From assembly GCA_022360315.1 (NCBI GenBank), contig JAKSDA010000602.1, positions 1 through 64,000 of the forward strand: DNA of 64,000 nucleotides. The letters run 5' to 3'. The notes below the pieces were generated by a model, which was not told the DNA's origin, made no database searches, and saw nothing but the letters and a program-made list of their open reading frames with translations. Every line of letters begins with the position of its first letter. Position 1 is the first letter of the stretch. This stretch comes from Pseudomonadota bacterium. Lineage in GTDB: Bacteria; Myxococcota_A; Polyangia; Haliangiales; Haliangiaceae. Positions 54,301 through 61,000 of this stretch are shown piece after piece. A program made the translations under genes and the position numbers.

Positions 54301-55002
54301 GCCGCCTTCTTGATAGACGTAGCCGGATTTGACCGGCAGGCGAACCGACACACCGCCCGCCAACATCATGTCGCATTCGAAATCGAGCAGACTCTGACAG
54401 GCCAGGTGGACTGCGACCAGAGAGGTCGAGCAGGCGGTTTGTATCGCCACGCTGGGCCCGCCGAGGTCAAGCTTATAAGCGACCCGGCTGGCCAGATAGT
54501 CCTTGTCGTTGCCGATGAGGGTCTCGAAGCCCTGTTCGGAGTACGTGAAGCCATGGCGCAGGTTAAAAAAGAGATAGTGGCTCAGCCCTGCCCCGGCGTA
54601 CAGGCCCAGGCAATCTCGATTCTGCTCTCCGTCCCAGCCCGCGTCTTCCAGTGCCTCCCACACGCACTCCATGAACAGGCGCTGCTGTGGGTCGAGAAGC
54701 TCGGCCTCGCGCGGAGTGTAGCCAAAGAAATCGGCGTCGAAGTATTCGACTCCACGCACCATGGGAGAGGCCTTGACGTAGCGTGGGCGGGCGAGCTCGG
54801 TGCTGGCCACTCCGGCGTCGCGCAGCTCTTGTTCGCTGAAAAAGCTGATGCCCTCGTTGCCCTCACGCAGCTGGTGCCAGAATTCGGCCAGATTATTGGC
54901 TCCGGGAAAACGGCAGGCCATGCCGACGATGGCAATGCGCTCGCCGGTTTGCGAATCTGGCTGCGGGGAATGGTCGGGCGGCGGCAACGACCTTTCGCTC
55001 AT
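48334..55002 (-). CDS. Highly reducing PKS: KS-AT-DH-ER-KR-ACP
   Basis: 2222 aa; its ATG overlaps the NRPS-A stop as ATGA. Domains by residue: KS 22-450 (TACSTSL, ETHGTGT, SNVGHLE). AT about 560-850 (GHSQGE, YASH: methylmalonyl-type). DH about 960-1230 (DHSVQGELIAP, HPAVLDACFQ, both catalytic residues present). A KR structural half, then ER about 1505-1815 (NFLDVL, IHSAASGTGLAA). KR about 1830-2060 (GGLGGLG, LDD motif so B-type; YAAAS with Ser where Asn is usual). ACP about 2100-2170 (YGLTSLLALEL). Full reduction predicts a saturated two-carbon unit with an alpha-methyl branch, placed between the thiazol(in)e block of NRPS-A and that of NRPS-B. The last 50 residues are an Asp/Asn-rich tail ending DWDELIL. 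NRPS-B begins 46 bp later. Confidence 0.93.
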   Translation of the reverse strand: MSERSLPPPDHSPQPDSQTGERIAIVGMACRFPGANNLAEFWHQLREGNEGISFFSEQELRDAGVASTELARPRYVKASPMVRGVEYFDADFFGYTPREAELLDPQQRLFMECVWEALEDAGWDGEQNRDCLGLYAGAGLSHYLFFNLRHGFTYSEQGFETLIGNDKDYLASRVAYKLDLGGPSVAIQTACSTSLVAVHLACQSLLDFECDMMLAGGVSVRLPVKSGYVYQEGGLFSPDGHCRPFDADARGTIFGSGVGVIALKRLTDAIGDGDRIHAVILGSAVNNDGGQKVGYTAPGEDGQVRVIGEALEVAGVAPATIGYVETHGTGTALGDPIEIAALARVYRDVPSGDMCALGSVKSNVGHLECAAGVAGLIKTALALSHGQIPPSLHFQRPNSHIDFSETPFYVNTMLRDWPSTGEPRRAGVSSFGIGGTNAHIVLEQARPSQPATNRAPIPARAPAPGPSEKSAAATLPVILPISARAAVPLRDLAAAYREQIAHTSDIDIDNLCWNAAVRRAHHGHRVAVVARGRAELSAGLDAFTRGDERAGVIHNTADPRRRRKVAFVFPGQGSQWRGMGRQLVRDQPVFRDALNQCDTAIRAHTGWSVSQVLADDVLGAQFDEVQVVQPVLFAVSIALARLWRSWGIEPDALLGHSQGEVAAAHIAGVLDLDDAAHIICTRSRLLRAIAGRGSMAVVELSADRARQMLAGYSGAVTVAAINSPRSTVLSGPTAAMDTAIADLERHDIDCRRVNVSYASHGAAVDPILTELARDLRSIKTEASPIPLYSTVDAAPGDGREWDGEYWVRNLRQPVRFAEAVEQAWNDGHDLFVEISPHPIMVPAVRDCLDECRDRAAVHYAAENPRVSAVVSSLRRDSDERATMLENLAGLYAHGCRVDWRQVLGDAGSHIDLPTYPWNRQRYWVEAKNDPVATGPIATASSAQHALLRAYLSLSLDADSHLWQFGLDSETASYLADHSVQGELIAPAAFYIELAQAAALQAYPGTTANLAEIRFKRPLVMATDERLLIQVVLRAADANRARFHIASSRCDDIDWTIHASGLVGRTSGTSVDLTQVGEFDDGDLGRSVPPEGARLDIAAICARCTETIAAADFYRDRQGEGFVYGPAFRAVRVVHRGKGEALVRLQVPADLSNTADYYIHPAVLDACFQSMMAAAPADSAGYSNGCDIYLPASLDDCRFLARPGRELWAHARLHRPEDTASRADHGQTGDVLVYRPDGALVFEARGMRFKKADSAAANPEELLYRVHWEAAEPVDDQITGTARAGGEWLIVGDGDGLGDALADTLSSRGQSCVRVRAEDRLVHDSARSWRGIIYLPDLDSGFNDEPDALTHSVASACHGLVHLVQALIPVANGDAPALTVITRGACAVDGQDRAGLAQAALPALCGVIAGEYPQLACRLIDLDPAGQDAGSAGEVCDRLAGEILSRHRGSGQIGQETRIAYRAGNRHVARLVSYRPDRSAPQLRPTAGAGNYRLEIAEIGQLHTLLLREAPPLQPRPGEILIDVEAAGINFLDVLSAMGQRPDIPRDGNKQSDVVLGAECSGVVAALGDGVDRIAVGDSVVALAHPAFASRVSAPAAFVCKKPHNLSLAQAACMLIAPMTAYCALVELAQLRAGERVLIHSAASGTGLAALHIARAIGAEIYATAGAQDKREFLKSLRVAHVSDSRSLQFASDFAGASSGRGIDVVLNALTGDAIQAGLDLLAPHGRFIEIGKRDIYQNNHIGLWPFHKNIAYFSLDLARMMVERPERVSRLLHRIMEMTASGELPPLPVHEYPFSRAADAFALMARAGHRGKIAVVRDRGPVAVVPAARGLTPRPHATYLITGGLGGLGLAFASWLVEQGARHLVLVGRSGPSQAVNEQLQALAASGADIRVETADVTREADLQRVVDHIRSDRPPLRGVLHAAGTLDDGLLPDQTPAQFRAVLAPKVTGSWLLHQLTRELELDYLVFFSSVAAFNGGPGQASYAAASAFQDALAHYRRSQGLPALSVNWGGWREIGMAADYFAGRTGQLGISPTRGIAALNLLLARGAGPQVAVTPVPVPVWLGEHIARSPFFSRIAVPRGERERGVLGARLRAVDPDAQQAMLESFLIDQVAAVLRIPAAGIAADVALNQYGLTSLLALELRNRVEAALGLAIPVVQFYKYRTLRAFATRQLERLALAALVETDHTRVDHHNDKADDQDDDNNNNNDDNQDTGDWDELIL
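48337..48470 (-). other. Acidic Asp/Asn-rich C-terminal tail and docking motif of the PKS
   Basis: The PKS ends in a low-complexity Asp/Asn/Gln tract encoded by GTC/GTT/ATT-like repeats on the plus strand, finishing with DWDELIL. Acidic-hydrophobic C-terminal ends of this kind are known partners of TubC-type docking domains, and NRPS-B starts with one. Confidence 0.6.
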
Positions 55003-58000
55003 GGCTTTCGCTCCTTGCGCCGGCGGCGGCGCCCCTTGGTCAGGCGCTGGCGGGCGCGCTGGCGGCCCGCTTCGAGGGCGTCTTCGCTCTGGACGGCGAC
55101 AGTTTTCGCCAGAGCGGTCACAGATGGATTGGCAAAGATCTGGGTGATGGCAAGCGATTTGCCCAGGGCCGCTTCGAGCTCGCGGTGGAGTTGCACGAGC
55201 TGGAGCGAATTGGCCCCCAGCTCGAAAAAGTTGGTGAGGGTGCCGATCTGCCCCAAACCCAGAATCTGCGCAACTGCGTCGTGAATGATCTGTTCGAGCT
55301 GGTTTTGCGGCGTACGGTTCTGTTCGGGTCTGGCCCGGTTGCCGGCGTCGTCCACGGCCAGGGCAGCCAGGGCCTTGCGGTCGATTTTGTCATTTTTGGT
55401 GAGCGGAAGTCGGTCGAGAAAGACCCAAATCGCTGGCACCATGTACTGCGGCAGGCGCTCGCCGAGGTACGCGGCCAGGGACTGTCGGGTCAAATCGTGG
55501 TCCCCGGCCAGGAGTGGGGCCAACTGGGCCGGTGGTTGAGGTGGAGACTCAGGGCGGGTCTGGCTGGCCGCTATCTGCTCGGCCACGCGTTGTTCTTCCT
55601 GCAGTGCATCGTGGAGCGAGAGCGGCTGGTCTGGCACCCGTCCGCCGACAAAAAGGTGGACCAGGGCATGGCTCGTACTGAGGCCGAATACCTGGCGGAT
55701 CTCGGCCATGTCGATGCCGCCCAGCGGGCACACGCCAATGCTGTGCAGCCCGGCCTTTTCCATGAGTACCTGGCCGATCTCACCGGCGGCGATCAGGTGT
55801 TCGTCAGTGACCGGCCCGGCAACCACAAAGAGCAGGGTAAAGGCCGCTCGGTCGTAGATGGGCCGATTGGTGGGGCCGTGGGCTGCGCGATCGATGTCCG
55901 CATCGGGACCGAGCAGTACCAGGGAGTGGCTGCCCGGATCGTAGCGATAGGCACCGCCCGCCACGCTCGCGATGCGGCCGCTTTTGACGTGCACGTAGTA
56001 TTCGATGAGCGCGCTGTCCGCGCCCGGAGTCGACAGCGATCGCATAACCGGAAGCCCGGCCGATAGGCCGGACAGGCACCCGAGCCAGGCGCCGAAGCGG
56101 TTGAGTTCGATCGCTTCGGGCAAAAAGTCGCGAGCGCTGCGCCGCGCCTGGTAGACGCGAATGGTGTCGCGGTCGACCTCGCCGCCAGCCAGATCAATAT
56201 GACCGAAGACCTGGCGCGGAGTGGGCAAGCCGTGCTGTCGCAGCTTGAAGGTCAGGCGTTCGATCGGGTCGGTGATGGCCTGGCCGCGCCAGTCCACTGG
56301 TTGCGAGGATTGCAGTGTCTCGGGCCATGGCGGTCGCGGAGCAGGTCTGGCAGCGGGCAACTCAGCCGGGCTGGCGGCGCCGTGGACGGCAACGAGCCAC
56401 TGGTCGGCGGGTTGCAGATCGAGCGCAGCGCACAATGCGGTGACATTGACGGCCCGGCTTCGAACCATGGCAATACCGATCGATGGCGCCTGGCCGGTCA
56501 AGAGGCGGACCATGTAGCCGGCTTCGAGCAGGCAAAAATTGCCCGCCAGCTCGGGATAGAGCGGGCCGATCGCACTCATGCGTGCAACCAGATGCAGGGT
56601 AAACGGCGCGTTCTGGGTCGCCGCCGGCATATCCACGCGATCGGCCACGCGAAGTAGCTGATGGTCCCGGGGATGATAGATGTAGAACCCCTCAGTCGCG
56701 CCGACAACGCCTTCTGGAGCAATGGACACGTATACTTGAACCGGATATAAGCCTCCACCCGATGGATAACGGTATTTGGCCACGGGCAGGTTATCGGGCT
56801 GGATCTGGCGCAGGCAGGCCAGTAATCGCCCGAGCGCGCTCAGAGTCACGATGCCCACCGGCGCTGTGGCCTGAGCGGAGGTTGGCTCGCCCGGCAGCAG
56901 GGCGGGCAACTCGATGGTCGCCCGCGGCTGGGCATTGGAGGAATTGACCTCGCCATGGCCATGCCCGGGTCTGCGCGATGGCACGACGTACGCGACGAGC
57001 CGGCGGTGGCGGCCGGTGATCTGATTGCTGGCATCGACAAACGACGCATCGATCACCGCAGAAGCCACCTCAGGGCAATCGGCGAGCGCGGCTTCGATTT
57101 CGCCCAGCTCGACCCGGTGGCCCAGGATCTTGACCTGCAAATCGTCCCGGCCCATGAACTCGATGGTCCGGTCGGGTAACATGCGGCCGTGATCCCCGGT
57201 GCGATAGAGCCGTTCGCCAGTGTCCGGGTGGTCAAAAAACGCATCTCGCGTCCTGGCCGGGTCACGCCAATATTCGCGCGCCAGACCGTCGCCAGCAATG
57301 TACAGCTCGCCGCACACCCAGTTCGGACAGGGCTGCAGTTCCCGGTCGAGTACATAAAATCTCTGCCCACGCATGGCCTGGCCATAGGGGATGCTGGGCC
57401 AGTCCGGATCGACCGCCCCGATCGGATAGAGGATCGACCAGATGGCAGCCTCGGTTGCGCCGCCCATACTGATAATCTGTGCTGATTCACGCTGAGCACG
57501 AATGCGGTCGGGCAGCGGCAACGGAATCCAATCGCCGCTCAAAAGGACCAGGCGCAGCCCGGGCGGCAAGCGATGATGGGCGACCGTCGCGTGTTCGGCA
57601 CTGTCCATCATCATCTCCATGAGGGCCGGCACCGAGTTCCACATGGTAACTCGGTGCTGGTTCATGAGCTCGGCCCAGTGCCCGGGATCCCGCAGTCTAT
57701 CGGGATGGGGCAAGACCACTGCGCCGCCCCGGGCGAGCGGGCCAAAGATATCGTAGACCGAGAGATCAAAGCTCAATGAGGACAGGGCGAGCACGCGGTC
57801 GTCGCTGCGGACCGAAAAGCGCGCGTTGACGTCGCGGACGGTGTTGACCGCAGCCCGGTGCTCGATGGCGACTCCTTTGGGCGAGCCGGTCGAGCCGGAG
57901 GTGAAGATCACGTAGGCCAGGTGGAAAGGACGCTGGACAGTCGGCAGGGCTGAATCGGGCCAGTCGGTATCCAGTGCGGCGCGATCCACTGGCAACATAC

Positions 58001-61000
58001 GCATCGCGCCAGCTTGCCCGACCAGCTGCGAAAGACTGGCCACATGGCGCGAATGGGTCAGGATCAGCGAGACCTCGCCGCGCTCGAGCAAGTGCTGGAC
58101 GCGGCTCGGCGGCAGCTGGGGGTCGATGGGAAGATAGGCAGCACCACTGTGCAACACGGCCAGAACTGCGGCGATCTGCTCCCAGCCCTTGTCGACAACG
58201 ACTGCGACCAGGGTGTCGGGGGCCGCGCCATTGTCGCGCAGCCAATGGGCCAGGCGATACGCCGCTCGGGCCAGCTCGCCGTAGCTGAGCGTGCGATCGT
58301 GGGCAATGACCGCGCTGCGCTCGGGGCAGTCGGCAGCCTGGCGCTCGAAACCAGTGTGCAGGAGTTCCTGACCAGGCGGCAGGACTTGTAGTACCTCTTG
58401 CCCTTTCGTTGCCGGGACGTTCGGCCATGCGGCCGAGAGCAGATGAATGGCACTTTCGGTCCAGGCTTCATCGCTATCGGCCAGGCGCTGGAGTACGTCG
58501 CTGTAACTGTCGAACATGGCCTCGATCATGCCGGCGGGAAACAGGCCGTCGATCACGTCCCAGGTCCAGCGCAGAACGCCGGCTTCTTCAACTACCTGGT
58601 GGTCCAGCCACACCTGCGGCGTCTGTGATACGCTGTAGACTACATCGCCGAAAATCTGGCTGCTTTCGTCGCCCGCGGCGAAGCGATTGCCGTGGAGCAA
58701 ACGGCTGGTAAACACGACCGGCGCACGTGGCGCCAGGTCGCCACCGGAGCGCCGAGCCAGCTCGCGCAGTACGTCGACTCCGTTGGTGTACCGGTGATCG
58801 AGATCGGCCCACAGCTGTTCCTGGATGCGGCGGGCCCGCGAGGTAAAGCTGTCGCGACCGCTGTTGTCCACTGCGAGCAGGGTCAGCGAGGTAAAATCAC
58901 CCATCAGTTGATCGACCTGGGGGTGCAGGGGCAGGCGATTAAAGGTAGTGATATTGACGGTAAAACGCGGGTGTCGGCTCCATCGGGTCAGGATCTCGCA
59001 GAACGCGGCCAAAAGGAGTCCCGACGGGGTCAGGCTGGCGCGGGCGCCGCGCTCCTGGAGGCGCTGCCAGACCGATACGGCCAGGTCGCCGCGGTAGCGG
59101 ATGAAGCGCGGCGAGCGGGCGGTGCCAGACCGGTGGAGCACCGGCAGTTCGGGGGCTGGTGGCAGTTGGTCCAGACGCGATTGCCAGTATCGACGCGAGC
59201 GCTGGTAAGGAGCGCTGTCGCGCAGGACGATTTCGCCGAGTACGTAATCGCGAAACGATATGTCGATCGGCTCGAACACTGGCTCGGAGCCGGTTTCTTG
59301 TCCGCGCAGACACATCGCGAGTTCGTGGAACAGAATCCGACTGCTCCAGGCATCGGAGATCAGGAGATCAAAGCTGAGGTGCAGGCGAGTGCGCCGGTCG
59401 TCGATCCGGGTGGCGCGAACCTCGAAGATGGGCCAGGTTTCGGTATCCAGAACCTGGTGAGACATGCGCTGGCGCAGGGCGTCGAGCGCAGCGTCGCGTT
59501 CGGTCTCATCAAGTGGGCGCAGATCGGTAATCTCGACGCGATAGGGCGGGACGTCGGGCAAGATGCGCTGGAAACCATTGCCGCCGACCACGATGCGGAG
59601 TGCGTCGTGGCGCTGGATCATGCGCTGAAAGGCGCGCTCGAACGCGGCTATATCGAGGCCATTGCTGTCGAGTTCGTAATAGGCGTGAGCCGCGATGTTG
59701 CCGCCGGCAATGCCCTCCATGCGTCCGATCCAGTAGGCCTGCTGAACCGCGGTGAGCGGAAAGGGATCGTGTCGGGTGCTGGGATCGGGGGTCAGCGTCG
59801 GCCAGAGTTGTTCGTGAGCATCGGCCGGGTCGGCCGGGCTGCTGGCTTCGAGCTGGCTGATGGCATCGGCCAGCTCGGCAATGGTGACGTGCTCGAACAG
59901 GGTTTGCAGGGTGAGCTCGACGTGAAAAGCCTGGCGCAGACGGGCCAGGATTTCGAGTGCCATGAGCGAATTGCCACCCAGGTCGAAGAAATTGTCGCGC
60001 ACACCGACATGGTCCACGCCCAGCGCGTCTCGCCACAGCCGCGCGATACGCGCCTCGCGCGGACTGCGCGGCTCGACCCCGGCGCGAACCTGGCTCGCCA
60101 ATGCCCGGGTGCCAGTGCTGGCAAGCTCATCGAGAGCGGCGCGGTCGACTTTGCCATTGCTGGTGAGAGGAAGGCGCGGCAGGGCGAGAAATAGCCCGGG
60201 AACCATGTATTCGGGCAGAATACTCCGCACATGGCGGCGCAGTTCGTCGCTGATCGGCGATTCTACTGCCGGATCGTCGCCCCGGTCAGAGGCGTCGTCG
60301 CGGTCGGTGCCAGCGGTGTCGACGGCCTCGACAATCAGGGCTACCAGTCGCCGCGAACCGCCGGGCCCGGCCTTGCCGTGCAACCAGGGCGCAGTGACAA
60401 CAGCTTCTTTCACTGCCGGATGGCGACCCAACGCGGCTTCGATTTCGCCCAGCTCGATGCGGTGGCCGTGGACTTTGACCTGTTCGTCGCTGCGGCCGAG
60501 AAATTCGATCGTGCCGTCGGGCAAGAGTCTGCCCAAATCGCCGGTCCGGTACAGGCGCTGGCCAGTTTCCGGGTGAATGGGAAACGACTGCGCAGTCAGT
60601 TTGTCATCGTCGTAATACTCGCGGGCCACTCCGATACCGCCAATATAGATTTCACCGGGTACCCAGTGCGGGCACTGGCGAAACTGGCCATCCAGTACAA
60701 ACATCTGCTGATTGGCCAGCGGCTTGCCGTACGGAATGCTGACCCAGCTGGGATCGACGCGCTCGATCGGGTAAACGATCGACCAGATCGAACCCTCGGT
60801 GGCCCCACCCAGGCTGATCACATCGCAATCGCGGCGATGGCGGCGAATTCGATCCGCGATGTCCAGGGGTACCCAGTCGCCGCTGAGCAGGATCAATCGC
60901 AACGATTCGGGCCAGGCGAGATTGTGTTCGCCGGCAAATGCGACCACGATCTGCATCAGTGCTGGCACCGAATTCCACACAGATACCTGATGATGCAGCA

